This document shows positions 36,808-46,424 of a DNA stretch of 64,000 nt, in pieces (positions within the stretch are counted from its first letter, which is position 1; each line of letters opens with the position of its first letter). Under the pieces are notes generated by a model that was given only the letters and a program-made list of their open reading frames with translations, was not told the DNA's origin and did no database searches. The translations under genes and the position numbers were made by a program. Origin of the DNA: Falsibacillus albus (GTDB taxonomy: Bacteria > Bacillota > Bacilli > Bacillales > DSM-25281). The DNA lies in assembly GCF_003668575.1 (NCBI RefSeq), contig NZ_RCVZ01000013.1:62001-126000 (forward strand). Direction: 5' to 3'.

Positions 36808-37281
36808 CTATAACCCGTGACTACTATTGTTATCCAAGATAAAAACCTTCTTTTCAATTTTTTCAAGTAAATACGCCATAAAAATAATTAACCATGCAAT
36901 GCCTTTAACACTGATACTGGCAGTCCATAATGATGTTAAAATCACTAGCACTAATAAGAAAACGCTGGATATGATTTTTGCCTTGATGGACTTGGATTCG
37001 TATGTCTTCTCTGGTAATAGTAACAACACGATTAAGAATAGAACGAAAAACATCATGGCACCTGTTTTTTCATTATTGACTAGGTAGAATAGAAAACCAG
37101 CCATTGCCGAATGTAAAAAATTAAAGATAAATTTCCTGACACCTTTCTTCAAAGTAAACTCCATTTCCTGAGGAGCTGCTGCCCTTCTCATGAATAAGTA
37201 TGTAATGAGTATAAATAAAATGACTGCAGAGGCAACCATCAAAAAATGATTAAGAGCAACAACATGAGCTATTTCTGCCAT
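36808..37281 (-). CDS. Four-helix membrane protein, unknown function
   Basis: 157 residues with hydrophobic helices at about 13-31, 53-66, 74-89 and a pair near 103-140. A basic loop (RRAAAPQEMEFTLKKGVRKF) lies between the first two. No family is recognised. GGGGG precedes the ATG. Monocistronic. Confidence 0.65.
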   Translation of the reverse strand: MAEIAHVVALNHFLMVASAVILFILITYLFMRRAAAPQEMEFTLKKGVRKFIFNFLHSAMAGFLFYLVNNEKTGAMMFFVLFLIVLLLLPEKTYESKSIKAKIISSVFLLVLVILTSLWTASISVKGIAWLIIFMAYLLEKIEKKVFILDNNSSHGL

Positions 37282-37385
37282 AGTTATAAAACCCCCTTTC
37301 TTATGCCTTCGTGTATGATTAATTTTTCCTTTTACTATATTTTACCACATGATTTGGTGATCCTTATCTTAAGGAAGTGAGTGGG

Positions 37386-37550
37386 ATGAAAAAGCAGGAT
37401 GAAGAAATGACTACAAAAACGCCAACATATGAAACTGAACAAGAACTTCAATTTGCGGAACAACTTGAACTTTTGTCAAATTCGATCGGAAGAATCAATA
37501 TTGGTGAAAATTCCAATCAAATCTGCCGTGTAGTTAGAGGAAAAGAGTAA
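37386..37550 (+). CDS. 54-residue acidic small protein
   Basis: The ORF begins MKKQDEEMTTKTPTYETEQE at ATG 37386, with AAGGAAG 8 nt upstream, and ends ICRVVRGKE. It is acidic and helical, with one cysteine near the end. A terminator follows directly, and no competing ORF overlaps it, which supports translation. No family is recognised. Confidence 0.6.
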   Translation: MKKQDEEMTTKTPTYETEQELQFAEQLELLSNSIGRINIGENSNQICRVVRGKE

Positions 37551-37588
37551 GCATCTCTGGAAAAGACTATTCAGGGATGCTTTTTCAT
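37551..37588. terminator. Terminator after the 54-residue gene
   Basis: GCATCTCT and AGGGATGC arms around a 14-nt loop, then TTTTTC; it also faces the end of the DUF4083-like gene. Confidence 0.65.
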
Positions 37589-37589
37589 T

Positions 37590-37769
37590 TTAATCATTCA
37601 TTTTTTTTACTTGCTCCATAATCGTATCCAATTTTTTCTCTATTTTATCGAGTTTTTTCCATCTTTGTGAATATGAACGAAAGAGGAAGACGGTTAGTAC
37701 GATAAGTAAAATAATTAATCCAAAACTAAAAAATTGAAATAAAAGATCCCCGCCATTGTACGCACCCAT
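37590..37769 (-). CDS. DUF4083-like small membrane protein
   Basis: 59 residues from ATG 37769, where GGAGGT sits 7 nt upstream; the ORF extension beyond it is not supported. One membrane helix (FSFGLIILLIVLTVFLF) is followed by a coiled coil (KKLDKIEKKLDTIMEQVKK). This layout is the DUF4083 family of Bacilli. Its function is unknown. Confidence 0.75.
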   Translation of the reverse strand: MGAYNGGDLLFQFFSFGLIILLIVLTVFLFRSYSQRWKKLDKIEKKLDTIMEQVKKMND

Positions 37770-37879
37770 ATTAATCACCTCCAAAAACATTATTACTTTT
37801 ACTGCTCTTTAACTTAATTCCAATTATTTCAAAAACATATCATTCTTACAATAATTTTCTTAGGCAAAAAAAAGAGGCA

Positions 37880-37928
37880 TGACCCGCAGTGCGTTAATTC
37901 CATTAACACATCTCGGGTCAGACCCCCT
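37880..37928. repeat. Repeat family B copy
   Basis: TGACCCGCAGTGCGTTAATT, CATTAACACA and GGGTCAGACCCC: an outer and an inner inverted repeat around a TTAAT core, as in the copies at 46784, 48050 and 54038. Confidence 0.6.
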
Positions 37929-37936
37929 GTAACATT

Positions 37937-38170
37937 TTAGTGCAGTAAAAATCCTTGAACGGAAGCGACCATTAAAAATAAAAATACACCGACAAGTAAG
38001 AGACCAATTCCTTTTTTGTTCCGTTGATATTCTTCTATTCCCAAAACCAACATGGTCAGCCCCAGGAAAAACATTATATAATGATGAAACTCGAAATTTT
38101 TAGCCAACAGTTCATAAGCAGCTGAGGCGACCACTATAATTGATAAAACATAACGAATATACCTAAGCAA
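37937..38170 (-). CDS. DUF3953-like membrane protein
   Basis: 77 residues from a TTG start at 38170 with GGAAGGG 7 nt upstream. Three hydrophobic helices (VLSIIVVASAAYELL; YIMFFLGLTMLVLGIEEY; GLLLVGVFLFLMVASVQGF). The MFFLGLTMLVLGIEE core is the DUF3953 (YczI-like) signature. Its function is unknown. Confidence 0.75.
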   Translation of the reverse strand: MLRYIRYVLSIIVVASAAYELLAKNFEFHHYIMFFLGLTMLVLGIEEYQRNKKGIGLLLVGVFLFLMVASVQGFLLH

Positions 38171-38314
38171 AATGAATCCCTTCCTTCATATTCAGCATGT
38201 CTGATCTAATTTGGATCATGAATAGGAAACATTGATAGTTCAAGTTTAACATAGGTAATTTGATTAGAACAGGCAGCTTTCCCCAGGTATGGAATTGAAG
38301 GCGGACTCAGATTC

Positions 38315-38884
38315 TTAATAAGGAATTCCCGGATTTTTGGATAGGTCGTCATTAATAATACCGACTCCTGTAATCTTGTCATCTTTTACATCAGGCTGAA
38401 CAGATGGATTGGATGGGTACGCCTTTCCATTGAAGGGCAAAATTTTATAGCGCCCCTCCATCCCGCCGCCTGACACGTACATGATGATATTTTTCCAGCC
38501 TTTCGTCGTGGCGTCTTCGATTATGACTGGCGTCCGGACAAGAGAAAAACGGGAGACGAGCTGATACTTGCCGGCATCACTTTGCCTGTAAATCATGGCG
38601 CTGCACCCACCTGTTCCGCATACTTCACGGCCCGTCAAATAAACAAAGGTTTCTGGAACATTATCACCATTGAGATCGATGTGATTGTAAAAGTAATGAA
38701 TGTTGCTCTCTCCAGGCTTCAGGTTAAATTCCTTGCTGAAGGCTTCTTCCAGCTTGTGGTCAGGAGTGGTTTCCGATTTGATATACGTCACACCACTTAA
38801 ATCAACCTGCTGACCCGCTGCGAAGACGCCCTTTCCTCCTATGGACATGCCGATGATGACAAGCATAGTAAGCATTTTTTTCAT
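38315..38884 (-). CDS. Secreted protein, unknown function
   Basis: 189 residues from ATG 38884. The signal peptide (KKMLTMLVIIGMSIGGKGVFA) probably ends at VFA. The mature domain has HYFYNHIDLNGDNVPETFVYL, a CGTGGCSAMIY motif with two cysteines that may form a disulfide, and IIMYVSGGGMEGRYKI. The DLNGDNVPETFVYL stretch resembles calcium-binding or FG-GAP-like repeats. No named family is certain. Monocistronic. Confidence 0.7.
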   Translation of the reverse strand: MKKMLTMLVIIGMSIGGKGVFAAGQQVDLSGVTYIKSETTPDHKLEEAFSKEFNLKPGESNIHYFYNHIDLNGDNVPETFVYLTGREVCGTGGCSAMIYRQSDAGKYQLVSRFSLVRTPVIIEDATTKGWKNIIMYVSGGGMEGRYKILPFNGKAYPSNPSVQPDVKDDKITGVGIINDDLSKNPGIPY

Positions 38885-38935
38885 TTTGGTCACATCCCTA
38901 TAATTTGGTTATCGATAGGATGTCCCAATGAAAAG

Positions 38936-38982
38936 AAAAAAACCTTTCATCCTCTTCGCTGAGAGAATGAAAGGTTTTTTTG
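38936..38982 (-). terminator. Terminator of selO
   Basis: AAAAAACCTTTCAT pairs with its complement around a 17-nt loop, 2 nt beyond the selO stop; A- and T-runs flank it. Confidence 0.85.
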
Positions 38983-38983
38983 A

Positions 38984-40441
38984 TCAGGTCCCGCAATAAG
39001 TCTGATACGGTACATCCGTTGGTTCCGGCAGCGTTGTATAGTCTTCCTGTTCAGATGAGTAAGCATACGGGTCAGTAAGGACTTGCAGGAGTTTTTTCAT
39101 GACGCTGTAGTCTCCCTTTTCCACTGCTGCTTCTAGCGCTTCCTCCACCCGATGATTCCGCGGAATGACGGAAGGATTGCTCTTGCGCATCAATTCCTGC
39201 GAAGCTTCTTTCGTTTCTTCCTGTCTTTCAAGCCTTGCTTCCCAGTTTTCTTTCCACTGGGTGAATTCCTCGCTTTCAAAGAGAGGTTTGTCGTCCAGTT
39301 GATCAAGGGTCAATGCACGGAACGCATTCGTGTAGTCAGCTTCATGCTTGTGCATCAGTTTGAGGAGGTCCTCAATCAACGTTTTATCCTCAGTTTCTTC
39401 ATTATATAATCCGATTTTTTCCCTCATGCCCGACAGCCAGTGAGTGTGATACAGCTTCGGATATTGTGCGATCGCATCCTGTGCGAGCTGAAGCGCCTCT
39501 TCTTCCTCATCTGCGAGGAGTGTAAGCATGCTTTCCGCCAGGCGTGCAAGGTTCCAGCCGCCGATTGCCGGCTGGTTGCCGTATGCGTAGCGGCCTTGAA
39601 TGTCGATCGAGCTGAACACCGTCCCTGGATCAAACGTGTCCATGAAGGCGCACGGTCCATAATCGATCGTTTCACCACTGATCGTCATATTGTCCGTATT
39701 CATGACGCCATGGATGAAGCCGACGAGCTGCCATTTCGCAATCAGTTCGGCCTGATGCTTGACTACTTCCTTCAACAGCGAAAGATATCGGTTCTCATCG
39801 TTTTCCACATGTGGATAATGGCGCTTGATCGCATAATCGGCAAGTGCTTGCAGATCTTCCTTCGTCCCCCATTGCGCCGCATACTGGAAGGTGCCGACAC
39901 GCAGGTGGCTGGAGGCGACCCTGGTTAGAATTGCCCCGGGAAGTTCCGTTTCACGGTAGACCGGCTCCCCCGTTGTCGTGACAGCCAGGCTGCGGGTAGT
40001 CGGAATGCCAAGTCCGTGCATTGCTTCACTAATGATGTACTCCCGAAGCATCGGCCCAAGAGACGCTCGCCCATCGCCTCCACGGGAGTACGGCGTCCGG
40101 CCCGGCCCCTTCAACTGGATATCCACGAGCTTCCCGTCAGGTGTGATCTGTTCGCCCAGCAGCACCGCACGGCCGTCGCCGAGCATCGTGAAGTTTGCAA
40201 ACTGATGCCCCGCATAGGCTTGGGCAATCGGCTCAGCGCCTTCCGGAAGCTGATTGCCGGCGAAAATTTCTGCGCCATCTTCACTGTTCAGTTCCTTGGC
40301 GTTCAATCCGAGCGACTCTGCCAATGGCCCGTTGAACATCACGATTTCCGGGTCGCGGACAGGTGTCGGCATCTGCTCTCGGTAAAACGTCCGTGGCAGT
40401 TGGCTGTAGCTGTTTTCTAACTTCCATCCTTCGTTTGTCAT
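38984..40441 (-). CDS. selO: SelO/YdiU protein adenylyltransferase (UPF0061)
   Basis: 485 residues. The pseudokinase-fold protein AMP/UMP-transferase signatures are complete: [66 protein letters not shown] and [10 protein letters not shown]. It modifies Ser/Thr/Tyr on partner proteins and is linked to redox stress. The length is usual for the bacterial family. It is GC-rich compared with the flanks. The 580-bp gap upstream (40442-41020) holds two small hairpins (40589-40608 and 40775-40790) but no gene. Confidence 0.9.
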   Translation of the reverse strand: MTNEGWKLENSYSQLPRTFYREQMPTPVRDPEIVMFNGPLAESLGLNAKELNSEDGAEIFAGNQLPEGAEPIAQAYAGHQFANFTMLGDGRAVLLGEQITPDGKLVDIQLKGPGRTPYSRGGDGRASLGPMLREYIISEAMHGLGIPTTRSLAVTTTGEPVYRETELPGAILTRVASSHLRVGTFQYAAQWGTKEDLQALADYAIKRHYPHVENDENRYLSLLKEVVKHQAELIAKWQLVGFIHGVMNTDNMTISGETIDYGPCAFMDTFDPGTVFSSIDIQGRYAYGNQPAIGGWNLARLAESMLTLLADEEEEALQLAQDAIAQYPKLYHTHWLSGMREKIGLYNEETEDKTLIEDLLKLMHKHEADYTNAFRALTLDQLDDKPLFESEEFTQWKENWEARLERQEETKEASQELMRKSNPSVIPRNHRVEEALEAAVEKGDYSVMKKLLQVLTDPYAYSSEQEDYTTLPEPTDVPYQTYCGT

Positions 40442-41020
40442 CGAATCCCCTTCTCTTTTGTGGCTTTCCTTTATTTTCGCTTATATCTCCTTGCCTTTTC
40501 AACAGATTGGTCTTTGTTTTTTATTATACCCGTTTATCGGAAGAAGACGAGTTTTATAAACGCCTTCCCTTCTCCATAAATTTTTTTCCACCTATTAAAA
40601 AATAGGTGTAGACCGACCTTCCTATAAAGTCTATATGAAAGATATGGAATTCCACGTCACACCTAATTGAACCGCGATTGTGTAACAAGGAATATAAAAT
40701 ATGCGTATTTTAAAACCAGGGCAGGTATTTCATCGAAAAATGTAGAAATAAGAGCATAAAAAAGTACCCATATATGTCCAAAAAGTTGGACTTATAGTAG
40801 ATGGCGTATGATTGGATTTATTACTTGTCGATTCCTTTAATAATTGAAGGATAATAGATTTATCAGCAGCATAAGAGAATTACAGTAATGAGCAACTATC
40901 CGCTATTTATTATCTGAATATTCTGATATAAAAACGATGCCTAACGTTGAATTACTATTGGTAAGAACAAGCTTGAACCCAAATTATTATACAAACACAA
41001 TGAAGGGTTTGGTGAATGAA

Positions 41021-41980
41021 ATGAACAAAAAGCCACCTGAAATGGCATGGGTTGAAGAATTACATCCGGAGCTAACCGCCTACTGCTACAGAATGTTGGG
41101 GTGTGTATTTGACGCCGAAGATGCTGTGCAGGATACGATGCTTCGAGCTTGGAAGGGTTGGGACAGTTTTCGCAATGAATCTTCTCCCAGGACTTGGATC
41201 TATCGAATCGCTACCAACGTATGTCTGGATAAGACAAGAGGATCAAAACGCCGGGTAATGCCAATAGACTTCTCAGATCCAGCGGCAACCGTACGATTAC
41301 CAACGGAAACATTGCCCTTGGCGAATTGGGTTTGGCCGGTACCCGACAATGCCATCGATCCAGTTGATGTGACAATTCGGAAAGATACCATTCGTCTAGC
41401 ATTTATAGCTGCTTTGCAGACACTGCCCCCACGCCAGCGTGTAGTCTTAATTTTACAGGATGTGTACCGATGGTCAGCCACTCAAACCGCGAGAGCATTG
41501 GGAACGTCAATTACCGCTGTCAATAGTGCGCTGCAGCGAGCAAGACGCACACTTAACCGTGCTAACCTGAATTCGGAAACACTGAATGATGTTGATTCAG
41601 AAGTGAATCGGGGATTGATTGACCGCTATGTCGATGCTTTTGAACGCTACGATATTGATGCGCTTTTAGAACTTTTTCATGAGGACGGCAGCATATCGAT
41701 GCCGCCTTTCGTGATGTGGATCAGTGGTCGAGGGGACCTTGCCACATTTTATGAAATCACTCGGTCTCACTGTGTAGGCTCACGATTGCTGCCAACCAGA
41801 GTCAATGGTACAGCTGCCCTTGCTCAGTATGCCCCAGGTCAGTCGAATGAACAACTAGTACCGTGGGGTATCCATGTTCCTGAGATTCGTGACAATCGAA
41901 TAATCCATGTACATACTTTCATCCATCCCGCACTATACTCCCGACTAGGGCTGCCAACTAAGCTAGACTTAACTATTTGA
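41021..41980 (+). CDS. ECF sigma factor with C-terminal NTF2-like domain
   Basis: 319 residues from ATG 41021 (GGTGA 5 nt upstream; earlier in-frame ATGs lack a ribosome site). Sigma region 2 is LTAYCYRMLGCVFDAEDAVQ and SPRTWIYRIATNVCLD; region 4 is LPPRQRVVLILQDVYRWSA and GTSITAVNSALQRARRTL. The last 130 residues form a SnoaL/NTF2-like domain (LIDRYVDAFERYDIDALLEL), typical of the TIGR02960-type group that works without an anti-sigma factor. The target genes are unknown; the SDR gene lies 114 nt downstream. Confidence 0.85.
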   Translation: MNKKPPEMAWVEELHPELTAYCYRMLGCVFDAEDAVQDTMLRAWKGWDSFRNESSPRTWIYRIATNVCLDKTRGSKRRVMPIDFSDPAATVRLPTETLPLANWVWPVPDNAIDPVDVTIRKDTIRLAFIAALQTLPPRQRVVLILQDVYRWSATQTARALGTSITAVNSALQRARRTLNRANLNSETLNDVDSEVNRGLIDRYVDAFERYDIDALLELFHEDGSISMPPFVMWISGRGDLATFYEITRSHCVGSRLLPTRVNGTAALAQYAPGQSNEQLVPWGIHVPEIRDNRIIHVHTFIHPALYSRLGLPTKLDLTI

Positions 41981-42094
41981 TTGCAGCAGATCAAATTAAA
42001 AATACATCTATTGGACCGATGATTTTCCAGTCGCCCGTTCGTCTATATTGGTGTAACCATTCATAGTTGAGTCAAATAAAGGGAGGAATCGAAA

Positions 42095-42880
42095 ATGTTA
42101 CTTAGGAACAAAAACGCCGTGATTTATGGTGCAGGAGGCGCAATTGGAGGCGCCGTTGCCCGCGCTTTTGCTCAAGAAGGGGCGAAGGTCTTTCTTGTGG
42201 GTCGGAATATTAATAGACTTAATATAGTAGCTAAGGAGATTACTGGTAGTGGAGGAGAAGTTGAGACCGCTCAAGTTAATGCTGTAGACGAGCAGGCGGT
42301 AGAAAATCACCTCTCTCAAGTGGTAAACACAGTCGGGAGTGTAGATGTCTCATTTAACCTCATTGGACTTGGCGAAACCCAGGGGGCTTCGCTTGTAGAA
42401 ATGGAACAGGAGCAATTTGTGAGTCCGATCATCACGGCCATGCAATCACATTTTATCACTGCGACTGCAGCAGCACGACACATGGCTAAGCAAAAGGCAG
42501 GAGTTATACTTGCGCTCACCGCTCAGGCGGCCCGTAAACCTTATCGCGATGTAGGCGGTTTCGGAGTTGCAGGAGCAGCGATCGAGGGCCTTTGCCGTCA
42601 ATTGGCGATTGAGGTTGGACCACTGGGTATCCGTGTCGTCTGTTTACGTTCAGCCGGCTCTCCGGACGCCCCGGGTGTTGATGAGGTGTTCAATCGACAT
42701 GCAGACAATGCTGGTATTACACGAGATGAGTTCGAGTCCGGCATCGCTGAAAAAACTCTGCTTAAACGATTGCCAAGACTTGCAGAAGTAGCGAATGCAG
42801 CTGTCCTTATGGCTTCCGATCGTGCGAGCGCAATTACAGGCGCTGTGGCCAATGTGACCTGCGGAGAAATTGTAGATTGA
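42095..42880 (+). CDS. Short-chain dehydrogenase/reductase-like protein, atypical active site
   Basis: 261 residues; GGGAGG precedes the ATG. The Rossmann start is AVIYGAGGAIGGAVARAFAQ (GxxGxxG-type) with NLIG in place of NNAG. In the usual catalytic stretch the Ser-Tyr-x3-Lys set is not visible (LALTAQAARKPYRDVGGFGVA; GGFGVAGAAIEG where YxxxK belongs), so it may be a reductase with another mechanism or a non-enzymatic binder. It sits behind the ECF sigma gene and may be under its control. Confidence 0.8.
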   Translation: MLLRNKNAVIYGAGGAIGGAVARAFAQEGAKVFLVGRNINRLNIVAKEITGSGGEVETAQVNAVDEQAVENHLSQVVNTVGSVDVSFNLIGLGETQGASLVEMEQEQFVSPIITAMQSHFITATAAARHMAKQKAGVILALTAQAARKPYRDVGGFGVAGAAIEGLCRQLAIEVGPLGIRVVCLRSAGSPDAPGVDEVFNRHADNAGITRDEFESGIAEKTLLKRLPRLAEVANAAVLMASDRASAITGAVANVTCGEIVD

Positions 42881-42992
42881 AGAATAAGTATACAGCTAGT
42901 GCAAATGCATGAGGAAATTGAATAATTAGCTACATATCAAAAAAATGTAAAAGTTTTAGATTTGAGTTAATGATTAAAAAGGAGGAATTAAA

Positions 42993-43502
42993 TTGAGTGA
43001 ACTTAGACTGATCAATACTTATAAAAATGAGCTTCAAAATTACTCTTTAGAACAACTAAGATATATATCTGAAGAAGGGGTTTGGTCTATTGGGCAAATG
43101 TATGACCATTTAATCCTTGTTTCCCATTCTTATCTAGATAATATGGAAACATGTTCTACCTTGAATGAGGAACAACGTCTTGGGAAAACGGAGTTTGCTG
43201 AGCGATTATTTAAGTTTGGATTTCCACCGAATAAATATAAATTACCGGATGAACTAAATACTCCACCCAATAATTCAGATAGCAAGGAGGAGCTTGCCAG
43301 TAGAATTGATCAAGTAATTTTAAGGTTAAACCAATGGGAATCCAAAGTCGATGATATAATCCCAAATTATAAAATCGAGCATATATCGTTCGGCTGGCTG
43401 AATGCAAGGGAATGGTATGATTTAGTTGAATTACATTTACGTCATCACCTGCGTCAAAAAGATGAGTTAGAACAAAGGCTTGTTGACCTGACGGGGGTGT
43501 AA
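42993..43502 (+). CDS. DinB-family protein
   Basis: 169 residues from TTG 42993 with AAGGAGG 7 nt upstream. The four-helix DinB/YfiT-like fold is suggested by WSIGQMYDHLILVSHSYLDN (first metal His) and LVELHLRHHLRQKDEL (His pair near the C-terminus). Such proteins are metal-dependent thiol transferases or stress proteins. It is probably part of the run after the ECF sigma factor. Confidence 0.8.
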   Translation: MSELRLINTYKNELQNYSLEQLRYISEEGVWSIGQMYDHLILVSHSYLDNMETCSTLNEEQRLGKTEFAERLFKFGFPPNKYKLPDELNTPPNNSDSKEELASRIDQVILRLNQWESKVDDIIPNYKIEHISFGWLNAREWYDLVELHLRHHLRQKDELEQRLVDLTGV

Positions 43503-43666
43503 ATTGAGTAGAGGGGATTGAAAGATTTTTATCTTCAGCTATTGAGTGTGTTTCTTCGAGAAGTAGATCTGCACTTTTTATTAAATTTATTGAAAAAAGG
43601 ATTTTCACGAAACATTGAACCAATGATTAACGGTTTATGTTCAACTTGTAGAGGAGGTGTATCAAA

Positions 43667-44053
43667 GTGTCGATTTTCCGTAATCCTCAAATTGTTCTGC
43701 TCAGTTCGGATGTAGTTAGAGCAGCTACGTTCTACCAGGGTCTGGGTTTTACTGAGACCTTTCGAGTACCAAATGATGGAGAACCAATTCATATTGATTT
43801 GGTTCTCGATGACTACAGAATCGGCATCGCATCTGTTAATTCTACGCGCGATGATCACGGCCTCGCTCCCTTGTCACAAGGGCAGCGTGCTGCAGTGATT
43901 TTGTGGACCGATGACACTGCAGCGGCTTTTGAAACCATCATCTCGAAGGGTGCCGAGCCCCTGGTCTCACCGTACGAATGGCTCGGCCGTCTTCTCATTG
44001 CATGGGTTGCAGATCCGGACGGTAATCCAATTCAGATTGTGCAAAATCTCTGA
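43667..44053 (+). CDS. Glyoxalase/VOC-superfamily protein
   Basis: 128 residues from GTG 43667 with GAGGAGGTG upstream. Typical VOC layout: a beta-alpha-beta pair with QIVLLSSDVVRAATFYQGLG, AAVILWTDDTAAAFETIISKG and a terminal VADPDGNPIQIVQN. The metal or substrate is not predictable. It occurs in the same orientation as the ECF/SDR/DinB genes. Confidence 0.85.
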   Translation: MSIFRNPQIVLLSSDVVRAATFYQGLGFTETFRVPNDGEPIHIDLVLDDYRIGIASVNSTRDDHGLAPLSQGQRAAVILWTDDTAAAFETIISKGAEPLVSPYEWLGRLLIAWVADPDGNPIQIVQNL

Positions 44054-44197
44054 AGATGCACTTTCATTTAACTATCCTTGTTGTAGTTTAGAACACTTTC
44101 TGGTTATAAAAAAATAGAGTTCCTTTCTAAGTAGAAAAGGATTGTAAGGATCCCTTGTGGAATGGAATGTAGAATAAGAAAACAAAAAGGAGAAATT

Positions 44198-44470
44198 ATG
44201 TGCCGGAACATTAAAACATTATTTAATTTCGACCCACCAGCTACCGATGAAGAGATTCATGCAGCAGCTATTCAGTATGTCAGAAAGATAACGGGCTATA
44301 ACAAACCCTCGAAGGCGAACGAAGAGGCGTTTAATCACGCAGTCAATGAAGTAGCAATGATTACTAAGAATTTATTTGATATTATGGAAACCAGTGCAGA
44401 ACCTCGCAATCGTGAAGTCGAAGCTGAGCGTGCTCGTGTCAGATCAGCTAAAAGGTTTGGTACAAGTTAG
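44198..44470 (+). CDS. DUF2277-family protein
   Basis: 90 residues from ATG 44198 with AAAAGGAG upstream. MCRNIKTLFNFDPPATDEEI is the family signature, followed by VRKITGYNKPSKANEEAF and a basic C-terminus. Small, helical, function unknown. Confidence 0.85.
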   Translation: MCRNIKTLFNFDPPATDEEIHAAAIQYVRKITGYNKPSKANEEAFNHAVNEVAMITKNLFDIMETSAEPRNREVEAERARVRSAKRFGTS

Positions 44471-44687
44471 TGAGTAATAACATTATAATGAGCTATTCAA
44501 CTATTGGGTGCATTTCTGTAATATGAAATGCGTCTTTTTATATGAAACGAGCCAGATTGTGGAACAACGGTAAAAACAGAAATGTTGAACATCCTGATTG
44601 AAAGAGCAAGATTTAGAAAGATAATCTATTCAATTCACTCTTATACTTAATAATGTAAACATTAAGTAATTATCTAGGATTGATTAC

Positions 44688-44948
44688 ATGCACAATACAA
44701 TTGACCCTAAAATCCTTTATTTCGGGTCACCAGTCTTACTAATAAGCAAGTTAAATGAAGATGGGACACCTAATCTTGCCCCCATGTCATCAGCTTGGTG
44801 GATTAATCAATCTACAGCCTGCCAGAATTCTTCGGATATTTGTAAACCTTCCACTTATATCACCTCAAGAATAATTATATTACATAGGTGGTGTTTGAAT
44901 AGTAATTGTATAATTAGAAAGCAAGATTTTAAAACTCGTTATCTGTAA
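44688..44948 (+). pseudogene. Truncated flavin-reductase-like ORF
   Basis: The first 38 codons (MHNTIDPKILYFGSPVLLIS, LNEDGTPNLAPMSSAWW) match the N-terminus of FMN-binding split-barrel flavin reductases (normally near 200 aa). After SAWW the reading frame carries unrelated sequence with many Ser, Ile and Arg codons and ends at 86 aa. This suggests a deletion or rearrangement after codon 38. It is a remnant, not a working enzyme. Confidence 0.65.
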
Positions 44949-45060
44949 TTTCATTATTCAAATTCATATCCGGAATGGCAGTCCAGTCTGTTATAAAGAA
45001 CTGGAAATAGACAAAATGTACTTAGACTGACGGTACGTTATTGCATAAGACAATAACGCA

Positions 45061-45091
45061 AGAAGACTTCCATTTTCGGAAGTCTTCTTTC
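45061..45091. terminator. Terminator beyond the OYE gene
   Basis: AGAAGACTTCC pairs with its complement around ATTTTC, with T-rich flanks. A second hairpin (CGTTATTG/CAATAACG) stands just before it at 45036-45058. Confidence 0.75.
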
Positions 45092-45144
45092 TATATAGAT
45101 AAATATTAAACTTTAACAGAGCCATTATTTTAGACTTTGTAAAC

Positions 45145-46248
45145 CTAGTATAACTTTTGAAGTGCTTCTTTATTAAACGGCAGTAAATCATTCAGTCTGC
45201 CTTCGCGCACTTTCCTTACCCACTCAGGATCCATTAATAATGAACGGCCGATTGCGACCATGTCAAACTCTTCATTTTCCAGCTTTTCAATAAGACCATC
45301 CAGGCTGGCTGTGTTGGCACCCTCAAAGCTGGTAAATTCGCCATCGAGTCCCACAGATCCAACAGAGATTACAGGTTTGCCTGTCAACTTCTTCGTCCAG
45401 CCTGCCAAATTCAGATCAGAGCCTTCAAATTCCGCCTCCCAGAAACGGCGTGTCGAGCAGTGAAAAATATCGACTCCTGCTTCTACTATGGGCTGCAAGA
45501 AACGATGTAATTCATCCGGCGTTTCAGCAAGCTTGGCTTTGAAATCGTTCATTTTCCACTGAGAAAAACGGAAGATGATCGGGAAGTCAGGTCCAACTTC
45601 CCGTCTGCAGGCTTCAATTACCTCAACGGCAAATTGTGTTCGCCCGACGAGATCGCCGCCATAACGGTCCGTACGCTTATTTGTATTTCCCCAGAAGAAT
45701 TGATCAATTAAATAACCATGCGCTCCGTGAAGCTCAATGCCGTCGAAACCAAGGCGTTTGGCATCAGCTGCTGCTTGAGCATACGCTTCGACCATCGCCA
45801 TGACCTCTGATTCAGTCATTGGTTCTGTCACTTTTTCACCAGACAAGCTTAGTCCAGATGGTCCAACAGGAAGAGCGTCTGCATTTGGAAGCTCGCCCTT
45901 TTTACGGGTCATTCCGACATGCCAGAGCTGAGGCACGATTTTTCCGCCAGCTTGATGTACGTCCTTCACCACCTGCTTCCAGCCGTCTAATGATGCATCC
46001 CCATGAAACAGTGGGATCCTTGCACCTGACACAGAAGCAGGGTGATTAATTCCTGTTCCTTCTGTGACAATCAAGCCTACCCCATTTTCGGCGCGGCGGC
46101 GATAATAGTCTGCCACATCTTCTCCTGGTATGCCTTCAGGTGAAAATCCGCGTGTCATTGGCGCCATCACTGTGCGATTTGCCAGTGTTAATTTTTCACT
46201 TTTAAAAGGTTTAAATAATGCTTCAAGTGATTTATTTGTCTGACTCAT
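45145..46248 (-). CDS. Old-yellow-enzyme family NADH:flavin oxidoreductase
   Basis: 367 residues. The TIM-barrel FMN enzyme pattern: LTLANRTVMAPMTRGF, VGLIVTEGTGI, QLWHVGMTRK, GFDGIELHGAHGYLIDQF and TDRYGGD with the conserved His and Tyr/Arg residues. It reduces activated C=C bonds or nitro groups. GGGGAG-like sequence precedes the ATG. Monocistronic. Confidence 0.9.
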   Translation of the reverse strand: MSQTNKSLEALFKPFKSEKLTLANRTVMAPMTRGFSPEGIPGEDVADYYRRRAENGVGLIVTEGTGINHPASVSGARIPLFHGDASLDGWKQVVKDVHQAGGKIVPQLWHVGMTRKKGELPNADALPVGPSGLSLSGEKVTEPMTESEVMAMVEAYAQAAADAKRLGFDGIELHGAHGYLIDQFFWGNTNKRTDRYGGDLVGRTQFAVEVIEACRREVGPDFPIIFRFSQWKMNDFKAKLAETPDELHRFLQPIVEAGVDIFHCSTRRFWEAEFEGSDLNLAGWTKKLTGKPVISVGSVGLDGEFTSFEGANTASLDGLIEKLENEEFDMVAIGRSLLMDPEWVRKVREGRLNDLLPFNKEALQKLY

Positions 46249-46424
46249 TGGTTTTCTCCCCTTTCATGATTACGTAGATATTATTTCAGATACCATCAAG
46301 TAAGAAAAGAAATCTGTTTGGCAAATGTTTTGCTCTGCACTCAGCGCTTATTCACGAACTTGTCCGAAGAAGATATGCGATGCTTGAAATAGAAGTTGCA
46401 ATCATACAGTGGGGAGTTGTAAGA

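Noticed and set aside
44991-45191. Minus-strand 66-codon ORF overlapping the end of the OYE gene
   Set aside because: Low-complexity product crossing a terminator; no start signal.
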